From an uncultured Gammaproteobacteria bacterium (GTDB taxonomy: Bacteria > Pseudomonadota > Gammaproteobacteria > Steroidobacterales > JABDMI01): a stretch of DNA of 34,591 nt. The notes beneath the pieces were generated by a model. The model was not told the DNA's origin, did not search any database, and worked only from the letters and a program-made list of their open reading frames with translations. The stretch is from the NCBI GenBank assembly GCA_905479875.1, contig CAJQOG010000048.1, positions 1 through 34,591 of the forward strand. Reading direction: 5' to 3'. This document shows, piece after piece, positions 12,310-22,558 of this stretch. Positions within the stretch are counted from its first letter, which is position 1; every line of letters begins with the position of its first letter. The translations under genes were made by a program, and so were the position numbers.

Positions 12310-13143
12310 ATGAAACTTTGTCATTTTGAAACTGATAACCGTTCACCGTTTTTCTTGATTGCAGGACCTTGTGCTATTGAAAGCGAACAACTCGCTATTG
12401 ATACGGCAGGCCAACTAAAAGAAATTACTGATCGCTTGGGAATTCCTTTTATTTATAAATCATCTTTTGATAAAGCGAATCGTTCCTCAAATGCTAGCTT
12501 TCGTGGCCCAGGTATAGACGAAGGCTTACGAATTCTTGCTGAAGTTAAAAAACAAATTAAGGTTCCAGTGCTAACTGATGTGCATGAAGATACACCTATG
12601 CAAGAAGTAGCAGATGTTGTAGATGTTTTACAGACGCCTGCGTTTTTATGCAGACAAACTAATTATATTTTAAAAGTGGCTGAAACAATGAAGCCAGTCA
12701 ATATTAAAAAAGGGCAGTTTCTTTCTCCCTGGGAAATGAAAAACGTTGTGGATAAGGCTCGCTCAACTGGCAACCAACAAATAATGGTGTGCGAGCGCGG
12801 CTATATGTTTGGTTATAACAACCTTGTATCCGACATGCGTAGCTTAGCCATCATGCGTGACACCAACGCGCCGGTAGTTTTTGATGCGACACATTCAGTG
12901 CAGCTTCCAGGTGCTCAAGGAACCGCATCAGGTGGTCAACGTGAATTCATCCCAGTACTTGCACGCGCTGCGATAGCGGTTGGCGTGGCTGGTATATTTA
13001 TGGAGACCCACCCTAATCCTGCTAAAGCCTTAAGTGACGGTCCTAATGCCTGGCCTTTAGGAAAAATTGAAGAATTGCTAACGAATATGCAAGCCATTGA
13101 TAAGGTGATTAAGTCACAAACTTATTTAGAAGAAACTGTTTAA
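12310..13143 (+). CDS. kdsA: 3-deoxy-8-phosphooctulonate synthase
   Basis: [39 protein letters not shown]. Confidence 0.98.
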   Translation: MKLCHFETDNRSPFFLIAGPCAIESEQLAIDTAGQLKEITDRLGIPFIYKSSFDKANRSSNASFRGPGIDEGLRILAEVKKQIKVPVLTDVHEDTPMQEVADVVDVLQTPAFLCRQTNYILKVAETMKPVNIKKGQFLSPWEMKNVVDKARSTGNQQIMVCERGYMFGYNNLVSDMRSLAIMRDTNAPVVFDATHSVQLPGAQGTASGGQREFIPVLARAAIAVGVAGIFMETHPNPAKALSDGPNAWPLGKIEELLTNMQAIDKVIKSQTYLEETV

Positions 13144-13179
13144 GACAGGTTCTTTAATTTATATTTGGAGTAGAAGTAA

Positions 13180-14469
<1,290 letters not shown>

Positions 14470-14488
14470 ATTTATTTCTTAATTATCT

Positions 14489-14845
14489 ATGAACTCAGAG
14501 CAACGCAAATTACGTAATTTAATTATTGTTCTATTTGTGTTGCTGCTGGGTTTACAAGTTGCACTCTGGTTCTCTAGCACAGGCGTGGCTAACCTACGAG
14601 AGATTAAACAAACCTTGCAAGAGCAAGAGAATATTGAGCTATTGCAACGTAATCAAACGCTAGAAGCAGAAGTGAAAGATTTAAAGGAAGGTTTAGCTTC
14701 GGTTGAGGAAAGGGCGCGATCTGAACTGGGCATGATAGCTGAAGGCGAAACCTTTTTTCAGCTTATCAATGAAGACAAAAGTGAACCGGATGAGTCGGCA
14801 GATAGTTCTAGCGCAGAGCAAAAGCTAAGAGACTCGAATGAGTAA
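14489..14845 (+). CDS. ftsB: Cell division protein FtsB
   Basis: 118 aa, single N-terminal TM helix, coiled coil, VEERARSELGMIAEGETFFQLI; between eno and ispD as in many gammaproteobacteria. Confidence 0.9.
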   Translation: MNSEQRKLRNLIIVLFVLLLGLQVALWFSSTGVANLREIKQTLQEQENIELLQRNQTLEAEVKDLKEGLASVEERARSELGMIAEGETFFQLINEDKSEPDESADSSSAEQKLRDSNE

Positions 14846-15578
14846 AGCATCTAAAGAGTCATACCCATATAGTGTTGTGATCCCAGCTGGTGGCAGTGGC
14901 CAGCGTATGCAGGATAATACTACAGACCCTAAAACATCAGTAAGTAAACAATTTCAACTAATCTTGGGTAAGTCTGTCCTTGAACATGCAGTAAGTGAGT
15001 TCCTTGCAGACCAGGATTGTCAGTTTATTTATATCGCCGTCACGGATGCCGAAGTAAACAGAATTAGGGACTTATTTAACGATAGTAGAGTACATATCAT
15101 TCGTGGTGGAAAAACACGCATGCAATCAGTTCTTGCTGGATTAAATGTATTAAAAAGCCATGTAGATAGTGAAGCATGGGTCATGGTACACGATGCTGCT
15201 AGAGCAAATTTATATGCCAGTGATTTGGAAAAACTCAAAAAATCTGTTTATCCTGAGGCTTATGGTGGAATCTTAGCAACTCCGTCAAAAGATACGCTAA
15301 AGCTTGTTGAGGAAAACTGTGTAAGTACTACCTTGCCCAGAGAAAAAATTTGGCATGCACTTACACCACAAATGTTTCGTATTGGAAAACTGTATTCAGC
15401 GATGAATCAGGCAGTCCTTGAAGGTATAGAATTAAGCGATGAGTCGTCTGCACTCGAATTTATAGGTGCAAAAGTTGTACTTGTAGCAGGCCGTTCTGAT
15501 AACATTAAGCTAACTTATCCTGAGGATTTGCAAATTATGCGTAACTTAATAAATGCTAGATTAAATGCTACTTCATAG
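14838..15578 (+). CDS. ispD: 2-C-methyl-D-erythritol 4-phosphate cytidylyltransferase
   Basis: VVIPAGGSGQRM...KQF, VMVHDAAR, LTYPEDLQIM; overlaps the ftsB end by 8 nt. Confidence 0.93.
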   Translation: MSKASKESYPYSVVIPAGGSGQRMQDNTTDPKTSVSKQFQLILGKSVLEHAVSEFLADQDCQFIYIAVTDAEVNRIRDLFNDSRVHIIRGGKTRMQSVLAGLNVLKSHVDSEAWVMVHDAARANLYASDLEKLKKSVYPEAYGGILATPSKDTLKLVEENCVSTTLPREKIWHALTPQMFRIGKLYSAMNQAVLEGIELSDESSALEFIGAKVVLVAGRSDNIKLTYPEDLQIMRNLINARLNATS

Positions 15579-15589
15579 GGGCATGTTTT

Positions 15590-16219
15590 ATGAAATTTAG
15601 AATTGGCCATGGTATCGATGTGCATAGCTTCAAGACAGGCGATCACGTTATGCTTGGCGGTATCAAAATACCTCATACACACGGTATTGACGCACATTCT
15701 GACGGTGATGTAATACTGCATTCCATAACTGATGCCTTACTAGGTGCATTAGGTATGGGTGATTTAGGTAATTGGTTTCCAGATTCAAATCCTGAGCTAA
15801 AGGATATTGCGAGTAAGGATCTAATTATGCCTATAATTATGTCTATGCGTGTCAAAGGCTTCGAGCTAAATAATTTGGATGTAACTGTTGTTGCGCAAGC
15901 ACCTAGAGTTAATGTTTATGCGGATGAAATTCGTAAAAATATTGCCAGCATCTTTTCTGCGAATATTGAAGTCATTAATATCAAAGCAACAACAACAGAA
16001 AAAATGGGTTATCTTGGTAGAAAAGAAGGTATAGCCTGTCATACAGTAATTTCATTAATTGACGCTGAAACCTTAAAAGAAAGTGATGCTAAAGCCTTAA
16101 AAGAAAGTTTTGAAATTAAGGATAAGGGCATTTCATCTATTGCAAATAAAGAAGATGACGACCATACAATTGACCTGACTGGTGAAATTGATATCCGAGA
16201 CTTTAATTTTGATGATTAA
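15590..16219 (+). CDS. ispF: 2-C-methyl-D-erythritol 2,4-cyclodiphosphate synthase with ~50 aa C-terminal extension
   Basis: RIGHGIDVHSF, HSDGDVILHSITDALLGA, ATTTEKMGYLGRKEGIAC. The domain ends near residue 158; the ORF continues to 209 aa. Confidence 0.95.
   Translation: MKFRIGHGIDVHSFKTGDHVMLGGIKIPHTHGIDAHSDGDVILHSITDALLGALGMGDLGNWFPDSNPELKDIASKDLIMPIIMSMRVKGFELNNLDVTVVAQAPRVNVYADEIRKNIASIFSANIEVINIKATTTEKMGYLGRKEGIACHTVISLIDAETLKESDAKALKESFEIKDKGISSIANKEDDDHTIDLTGEIDIRDFNFDD
16061..16108 (+). repeat. In-frame tandem duplication, 2 x 24 bp (DAETLKES / DAKALKES)
   Basis: GACGCTGAAACCTTAAAAGAAAGT followed by GATGCTAAAGCCTTAAAAGAAAGT, 21/24 identical. Confidence 0.85.
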
Positions 16220-16253
16220 TTTTTTAGTTCTTTGAAATTAGTTTAACTATCCT

Positions 16254-17273
16254 ATGCAATTTCTCTCTCCCTTCGGAAGCTCTTGTGGTGCTGCCGATTT
16301 CAAAACTCTGTGTGAAGACTTTAAAGTTACCGAAATTGGGAAGTTTGTTCCCAGTGGCCAAGGTGAGCATCTTTGGCTGTGGATTGAAAAAACAAACACT
16401 AATACCGCATGGGTTTCAGAAGAGCTTGCAAAACAAAGTGGAATTAAACTAAGAGATGTGAGTTATGCAGGCCGTAAAGATAAAGTAGCCATCACGCAAC
16501 AATGGTTTTCACTGTATGACCCAAAACGTATTAGTGATACTGTAGCTTTTGATATACCAAATTGTACAATTCTAAAATCAGTTAGACATAACCAAAAGCT
16601 ACGTGTCGGCAATTTACTGGGTAATATTTTTGAAATACGTTTGCGTAATTTTACAGGTGATTATCTAGGTCTTGAAGAAAGACTTAAAGAGATAAGCACT
16701 AGAGGTTTTCCCAATTATTTTGGGCCTCAACGATTTGGTCGGAAGTTGAATAATTTACCAAAAGCAATTGCTTGGGTAGAGAAAGGGGCTGGACGTTTAC
16801 GTCGTGAACAACGCAGTTTATACTTCTCGGTATTAAGAAGTTATTTATTTAACTTGATTCTAAGTGAACGTATTTCACAAGATACATGGGATAAAGTTGT
16901 ACTTGGAGAGCTGGCACAATTGCATGGTAATCATTCTGTGTTTTCCATTGATAATGAAAATATAGCCTTGGCACATATAAGATGTGCTGACTTTGACATT
17001 AGTCCAACTGGACCTTTGGTTGGCGCGGGCAATGTTTCAACAGAAAGCGTTGCTTTCGAAATTGAAAATAAGGTACTAGAACAATCACAAGAACTCGTTG
17101 CGTTTTTACATAAAGAGGCCAATTCTGCAAGGCGAGCACTAAGAGTGCGGCCTATGGATATGACATTTTTTCAAGATAAAAATGACATAATCCTTAAATT
17201 TAGCTTATCTGCTGGATCTTATGCTACGGTATTTTTGCAAAATTTGCTAGAAGTGCATGATAAATCACTGTAA
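16254..17273 (+). CDS. truD: tRNA pseudouridine(13) synthase
   Basis: FKVTEIGKFVPSGQGEHLWLWIEKTNTNTAWV, SYAGRKDKVAITQQWFS, NYFGPQRFGR, RALRVRP. Confidence 0.95.
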   Translation: MQFLSPFGSSCGAADFKTLCEDFKVTEIGKFVPSGQGEHLWLWIEKTNTNTAWVSEELAKQSGIKLRDVSYAGRKDKVAITQQWFSLYDPKRISDTVAFDIPNCTILKSVRHNQKLRVGNLLGNIFEIRLRNFTGDYLGLEERLKEISTRGFPNYFGPQRFGRKLNNLPKAIAWVEKGAGRLRREQRSLYFSVLRSYLFNLILSERISQDTWDKVVLGELAQLHGNHSVFSIDNENIALAHIRCADFDISPTGPLVGAGNVSTESVAFEIENKVLEQSQELVAFLHKEANSARRALRVRPMDMTFFQDKNDIILKFSLSAGSYATVFLQNLLEVHDKSL

Positions 17274-17377
17274 TAAGTCATATTTTGTTAATTTTTGTAT
17301 ATTGGCCACAAACAACAAAGACAAAATTTCTCATCTGCTTAAAATGGTGATATGTTAAATTAAAAAACAAAGTCTCC

Positions 17378-19012
17378 TTGAAGCAAAAAACACAAAATTC
17401 CAATCACACAAAGTCTGACTCTTCTGTAAGGTTAAAACGCTATCTAATATTTTTGTTAGCCGTGCTGCCTGCAATGGCTATTTTAAGTTTATTGTTTTTT
17501 TCAAATCTAAACAATGAGCGTATATTGTTAAAGCAAGCTCGAACGCTTTTGAACAATACCACCGCTGAATCATTACGCCATACCACTGATTTTTTACAAA
17601 ATGCAGAAAAACAAGCTAACTTAACTGTATCTCTTATTCGCAGCAGAGTTATTATTGGTAATGACTTTAAATCCCAAGAAAATTATTTGACCTCTCTGTT
17701 AGAACATAATACTGAGATTGCTGGAATTTATGTAGCCGATAATTTGGGAAATTTCTTTTATTCTTCACGTTCAGTCGAAAATACTGAAGCCTTGTATAGA
17801 ACAAAGCAAATAACTGTAGATGAATTAAGTAAAACCACTAATATTTGGTGGCGCAATGAAAACTCTGAAATTATTAATCCTCAAGTTATTATTAATGAGG
17901 ACTTTGATCCACGTACACGCCCTTGGTACCAGCTCACAAGCTCTCAGGGTAGTAATATTTGGACTGAGCCTTATGTATTCTATACCACCAAGAAATTGGG
18001 AATTACGACAGCATCACCTTTAGCTAGGTCTAGTGGTGAGTTTTGGGGAGCAGTGGGGGTTGATTTAGAATTCACCGAGCTTGCGGAGTTTTTAAGTACT
18101 CTTGAAATAAGTCGCTACGGTTCTAGTTTTATCACTACAGATGACGGTACCTTAATAGCTTCTCCATCTTTACAAGAGCGCTATAAAAATGATTCTAAAC
18201 AAAATGACTTGAAGTTACTTACAGTCCTTAATTCTGGCGATGACTTGATTACAAAGGCCTATAACGCAGTATTTAAGACTAATGCTACCGAATTTAAGGA
18301 TGGGAGTAAGGAATATTTAGTTGAAGCAATGCCACTTAAATTATCTGGCGGACGAAATTGGCAAATTATTACTTATGCAGATAAAAATGAGTTTCTAGGT
18401 GAGATAAGAGCTAATGAAAATCAAAAGTATATAATTGCAGGAGTTATTCTTTTACTGTCTGTTTTACTTGGCTGGTTATTAACTCGTAAAGCCTGGCAAC
18501 CATTAGGTGAACTTGAGGATAGTGCCAATTACGATCAGCTCACTCAATTATATAATCGCCGCTACTTAGAAAATAATGCGAAAGATTTAATTGATACTGC
18601 AATTCTTCAAGACCAGCCTTTGTGTGTTGCTATTTTAGATATTGATAACTTCAAAATCATCAATGATACTTATGGCCATGCAATTGGTGACAAAGTCATC
18701 CAAATTTTCGCAAATCGTTTACGTAATCAAAACCGCCCATTAGATTTAGTGGCGCGTTTAGGTGGGGAAGAGTTTGTTTTAATTATGCCTAACACAACTC
18801 TGGAAGTTGCAAAGGCTCATATAAATAATACACGTATTACAATGAAAGATCGTGCCTATAAAGCAAAAGACTATTCACTAAAAGTAACATTCAGTGCGGG
18901 CATAGCAAAATTAGATAGTGAAAATACATCGCTTACAGATATTTTAAACAATGCAGACAAAGCTTTGTATGAATCAAAAAATTCAGGGCGAGATATAGTA
19001 AGTGTCGCTTAA
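17378..19012 (+). CDS. Membrane-anchored Cache-domain diguanylate cyclase (GGDEF)
   Basis: Two TM segments flanking a periplasmic region with DPRTRPWYQ (dCache-like); C-terminal GGDEF domain with active-site GGEEF and an RxxD (RPLD) exactly five residues upstream (I-site). TTG start at 17378. Confidence 0.88.
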   Translation: MKQKTQNSNHTKSDSSVRLKRYLIFLLAVLPAMAILSLLFFSNLNNERILLKQARTLLNNTTAESLRHTTDFLQNAEKQANLTVSLIRSRVIIGNDFKSQENYLTSLLEHNTEIAGIYVADNLGNFFYSSRSVENTEALYRTKQITVDELSKTTNIWWRNENSEIINPQVIINEDFDPRTRPWYQLTSSQGSNIWTEPYVFYTTKKLGITTASPLARSSGEFWGAVGVDLEFTELAEFLSTLEISRYGSSFITTDDGTLIASPSLQERYKNDSKQNDLKLLTVLNSGDDLITKAYNAVFKTNATEFKDGSKEYLVEAMPLKLSGGRNWQIITYADKNEFLGEIRANENQKYIIAGVILLLSVLLGWLLTRKAWQPLGELEDSANYDQLTQLYNRRYLENNAKDLIDTAILQDQPLCVAILDIDNFKIINDTYGHAIGDKVIQIFANRLRNQNRPLDLVARLGGEEFVLIMPNTTLEVAKAHINNTRITMKDRAYKAKDYSLKVTFSAGIAKLDSENTSLTDILNNADKALYESKNSGRDIVSVA

Positions 19013-19016
19013 ATAC

Positions 19017-19553
19017 TTACCTAAGTAGCACATACACAGCGCCTGTACCGCCGTCATTTATACGTGCACTATGAAAAGCGATTACCGAATCCCATAAACG
19101 CAACCAGCGATTTAATTTAGGCTTAATAACAGGGCCTTTGTGACCGGATCGTTTTCCTTTGCCATGAATTATTTTTACACATCGAATTTTATCTCGTTCG
19201 CATTCATGCATAAAGGCAAGTAATAGATTTTTTGCACTTGCTAGCGTCTCTCCATGTAAATCGCATACTCTTTGTACTTTGTAATGACCTCTACTAAGAT
19301 TTCGAAGCACTCTTTTCTGTACTCCTTCACGAGTAAAAAAAATAACGTCACCAGAGGCAAGCTCAGCTTCTTCGATATCACTTTCAATGGCCTCATGTAA
19401 AACTTGTTGTTCATCCTTGCGAGTAAAATTGGCTCGCGCAGACGGCTTAGGCATATCCAAAGGTGCTTGGTTATGTGAAATAGGCTGAACCTCTTGCATG
19501 GCTTTAGCAAATTCAATACTAGGGTCTGATTGTGGGTCTTTTGGTGAGTTCAT
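19017..19553 (-). CDS. Smr-domain protein (SmrA/SmrB-like putative endonuclease)
   Basis: C-terminal VCDLHGETLASAKNLL...VKIIHGKGKRS...VIAFHSARINDGGTGAVYVLLR characteristic of Smr domains. Confidence 0.88.
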   Translation of the reverse strand: MNSPKDPQSDPSIEFAKAMQEVQPISHNQAPLDMPKPSARANFTRKDEQQVLHEAIESDIEEAELASGDVIFFTREGVQKRVLRNLSRGHYKVQRVCDLHGETLASAKNLLLAFMHECERDKIRCVKIIHGKGKRSGHKGPVIKPKLNRWLRLWDSVIAFHSARINDGGTGAVYVLLR

Positions 19554-19762
19554 GCTTGTTTCAAGGTGTAATCATTGTTCATTAATGGGGTAAGTTTCTT
19601 GGCTAATTTTTATCTTTGTGACGCTTAACTAATAAATCATTAAAAATTATACGATTAATTAGGCTCAGATACGATATTTTGACACTATTTAGCTCATTAG
19701 TTGCCATAAAAATACTACAATAGTCAACTGAACATTTTACAAACTCAAGCAGAAAAAACGCA

Positions 19763-20515
19763 TTGAATATATTAGTCAGTAATGACGACGGCTATAGAGC
19801 CGAAGGCATACAAAAACTCGCAGCCGCTTTACGTCCATTAGGAAATATCACGGTAATCGCACCCGACCGCAATCGTTCAGCGGCAAGTAATTCACTGACT
19901 CTAGAAAATCCTTTACGGGCCTATCCTGAGGATGCTCCTGAAGGTGAAGAACACTTTTCCGTTAATGGAACTCCAACTGACTGTGTGCATTTAGCGCTTA
20001 CGGGATTAATTACCAATAACGCCGATATGGTGGTGTCAGGAATTAATCATGGCGCTAACTTGGGTGATGATGTTTTGTATTCAGGAACCGTTGCCGCGGC
20101 AATGGAAGGACGTTTTCTTGGCTTGCCAGCCATCGCCTTTTCATTAGTATCAAGCTCTACTGAAAATATGGATGCGGCAGCACAAGTGGCTTTCGATATT
20201 GTGGCCAAGTTGGAGACGCATCAATTATCTGGTGACACAATTTTAAATGTGAATATTCCTGATTTGCCATACAGTGACATTAAAGGTTTAAAGGTTACGC
20301 GCTTGGGTCGTAGACATATGTCGCAACCCTCAATTCCATCCCAAGACCCTAAGGGCAATACCTTATATTGGATTGGTCCAGTGGGTGAAGAACAAGATGG
20401 TGGTGAAGGTACTGACTTTGATGCGATTCGAAATGGTTATGTGTCTATTACGCCCATTCATACTGACTTAACGCAACATCAGTCATTGCAAGAATTACAG
20501 GATTGGATAGCATGA
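19763..20515 (+). CDS. surE: 5'/3'-nucleotidase SurE
   Basis: [64 protein letters not shown] start. Confidence 0.97.
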   Translation: MNILVSNDDGYRAEGIQKLAAALRPLGNITVIAPDRNRSAASNSLTLENPLRAYPEDAPEGEEHFSVNGTPTDCVHLALTGLITNNADMVVSGINHGANLGDDVLYSGTVAAAMEGRFLGLPAIAFSLVSSSTENMDAAAQVAFDIVAKLETHQLSGDTILNVNIPDLPYSDIKGLKVTRLGRRHMSQPSIPSQDPKGNTLYWIGPVGEEQDGGEGTDFDAIRNGYVSITPIHTDLTQHQSLQELQDWIA

Positions 20516-21177
20516 CGCCACGTACTCATAGTCAGGGCTTTGGTATGACTTCACTGCGTACCCGCGAACGTTTACTACAACGTTTATATGATCAAGGTAT
20601 ACGTGACGAAAAAGTATTAACCCAAATAGCTACTGTGCCACGGCATAAGTTTATGGATGAGGCTTTAGCGAGTAGAGCATACGAAGATACTGCATTACCG
20701 ATTGGTCATGGTCAAACAATTTCGCAACCTTATGTGGTTGCAAAAATGACTGAAGCTATCTTACGTGACGGTCCTTTAGAAAAAGTTTTAGAAATTGGTA
20801 CGGGTTGCGGATACCAAACTGCAATTCTGGCTGGTTTAGTTCGTCAGGTCTATAGTATTGAGAGGCATCTGCCTTTAAACACAATGGCCAGGCGTCATAT
20901 TCGTAATCTACGAATTCATAACACTTCATTGCTGCATGGGGATGGCTGGAAAGGTTGGCCTGCACGAGCTCCGTTTGATGCGATTATTGTAACGGCTGCA
21001 CCAGAGACACTTCCTGAAGTATTGTTAGAACAATTAGAAATTGGTGGGCGCTTGGTTGTCCCAGTTGGGCCATCGGGTAGGCAAGACTTGTTATTAATTA
21101 CTCGTACAGAAGAAGAGTTTGTAACTGAAAACTTAGGTGCAGTGAGTTTTGTACCTATGCTACACGGCAAACGCTAA
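20512..21177 (+). CDS. pcm: Protein-L-isoaspartate O-methyltransferase
   Basis: [61 protein letters not shown] at 20512 overlaps the surE stop (ATGA); the ORF track used an upstream TTG. Confidence 0.96.
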   Translation: MTPRTHSQGFGMTSLRTRERLLQRLYDQGIRDEKVLTQIATVPRHKFMDEALASRAYEDTALPIGHGQTISQPYVVAKMTEAILRDGPLEKVLEIGTGCGYQTAILAGLVRQVYSIERHLPLNTMARRHIRNLRIHNTSLLHGDGWKGWPARAPFDAIIVTAAPETLPEVLLEQLEIGGRLVVPVGPSGRQDLLLITRTEEEFVTENLGAVSFVPMLHGKR

Positions 21178-21186
21178 GGACATCCC

Positions 21187-21768
21187 ATGAAAATTTTCAC
21201 CGGTTTGTATGACCGTGTATTGAGTTGGTCTAAACATAAAAAAGCACCGCATCTTTTATGTGGTTTAAGTTTTGCAGAGTCTTCTTTTTTCCCTATTCCT
21301 GTCGACGTGATGTTGGCTCCAATGGTTTTAGCTCAACCGAATAAGGCCTGGCGATTTGCTTTCTTAACTACGTTTTTTTCAGTTTTAGGTGGCGTAGCCG
21401 GTTATCTTATTGGTTACTTCTCAATTGAAACTTTGGGTCCATGGCTTATTGAACACGGCTATGGAGACACAATAGATAAATCTAAAGCGTGGTTTTCAGA
21501 ATATGGTGTGTGGGCCGTTCTTGCTGCAGGTTTTTCTCCAATACCCTATAAAATATTTACCATAACGGCTGGCGCCTTAAGTTTATTTTTTCCATCCTTT
21601 TTAATTGCCTCCATTGTTGGTCGTGGGGCCCGCTTTTATTTAGTCGCCGGTTTAATGAAAGCGGGTGGTCCTAATGCTGAAGCAAATCTTAGAAAGCATG
21701 TAGAAACTTTAGGTTGGATAGCTGTTGCTTTATTAGTTATTGTAATATGGTACTTATCAAAACATTAA
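21187..21768 (+). CDS. DedA/SNARE-associated family membrane protein (YqaA-like)
   Basis: 193 aa hydrophobic protein; FAESSFFPIPVDVMLAPMVL, FSPIPYKIFTITAGAL, VGRGARFYLVAGLM. Confidence 0.88.
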   Translation: MKIFTGLYDRVLSWSKHKKAPHLLCGLSFAESSFFPIPVDVMLAPMVLAQPNKAWRFAFLTTFFSVLGGVAGYLIGYFSIETLGPWLIEHGYGDTIDKSKAWFSEYGVWAVLAAGFSPIPYKIFTITAGALSLFFPSFLIASIVGRGARFYLVAGLMKAGGPNAEANLRKHVETLGWIAVALLVIVIWYLSKH

Positions 21769-22520
21769 AACAAAAAAAGTCGTTTTTATTTATAAGCAGT
21801 ATGTCTTTACTGTTAATGTCTCTGACGGCATGTTCTTGGAATACGGTTAATTCCTCAAAGCCTCAAACAAGACAACCGTCACCACGAGTTGTTACGCCAG
21901 TAAAACCTCCACGTCAGCAAACAGGGAAAATACCCTTAACTCATACAGTTAGATCTGGTGAGGGTTTTTATACTATTGCACGCAAGTATGGTCTTAATTT
22001 TAAAAAACTTGCTACTTGGAATAATATGAGTACAAATGATGTAATCTTTACGGGCATGAAAATAAAACTTTATCCTCCTAAAAACAGTGGTTCAAATACT
22101 TCAAGTGGTTCTCGCAGTAGTTCATCCACTTCAAACTCAACATCAGCTGCATCCCTAAAACTCCAATGGCCAATACGTGGACGCATAATTAATAAATTTA
22201 ATGCTAATGATAATACAATTAAAGGAATTGATATTGCAGGCCAAGTAGGGCAACGGATTAAAGCCGCTGCCAGTGGTAAAGTAGTTTATGCAGGAAGCGG
22301 TTTAGTAGGTTTAGGTAATGTTATTGTTATCAAGCACAATGAAACTTATCTTACGGCTTATGGTTATAACGAAAAATTACTGTTAAGTGAAGGTGATGTA
22401 GTGGCTCAAGGGCAAGATGTTGCGATTATAGGGATTGGTTTAAACAACCAAAGAATGTTGCATTTTGAGGTTAGGAAAAATGGCAAGCCGGTTGATCCTA
22501 TGGGGTATTTGCCTAAGTGA
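21747..22520 (+). CDS. nlpD: Lipoprotein NlpD-like, LysM plus degenerate LytM/M23 domain
   Basis: ATG at 21747 gives a signal peptide with lipobox LTAC; LysM (HTVRSGEGFYTIARKYGLNFKKLATWN); C-terminal LytM fold with metal/catalytic His positions substituted (GIDIAG, LTAYGYN, MLHFEVRKNGKPVDP). The ORF track used an upstream TTG. Confidence 0.9.
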   Translation: MVLIKTLKQKKSFLFISSMSLLLMSLTACSWNTVNSSKPQTRQPSPRVVTPVKPPRQQTGKIPLTHTVRSGEGFYTIARKYGLNFKKLATWNNMSTNDVIFTGMKIKLYPPKNSGSNTSSGSRSSSSTSNSTSAASLKLQWPIRGRIINKFNANDNTIKGIDIAGQVGQRIKAAASGKVVYAGSGLVGLGNVIVIKHNETYLTAYGYNEKLLLSEGDVVAQGQDVAIIGIGLNNQRMLHFEVRKNGKPVDPMGYLPK

Positions 22521-22558
22521 CATAACTTTAGTTTTGCAAGGAATTTGATGAGTGTCCT

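Noticed and set aside
19554-19762. Candidate promoter TTGACA (about 19679) upstream of surE
   Set aside because: No good -10 hexamer at 16-18 nt spacing; could be chance in AT-rich DNA.
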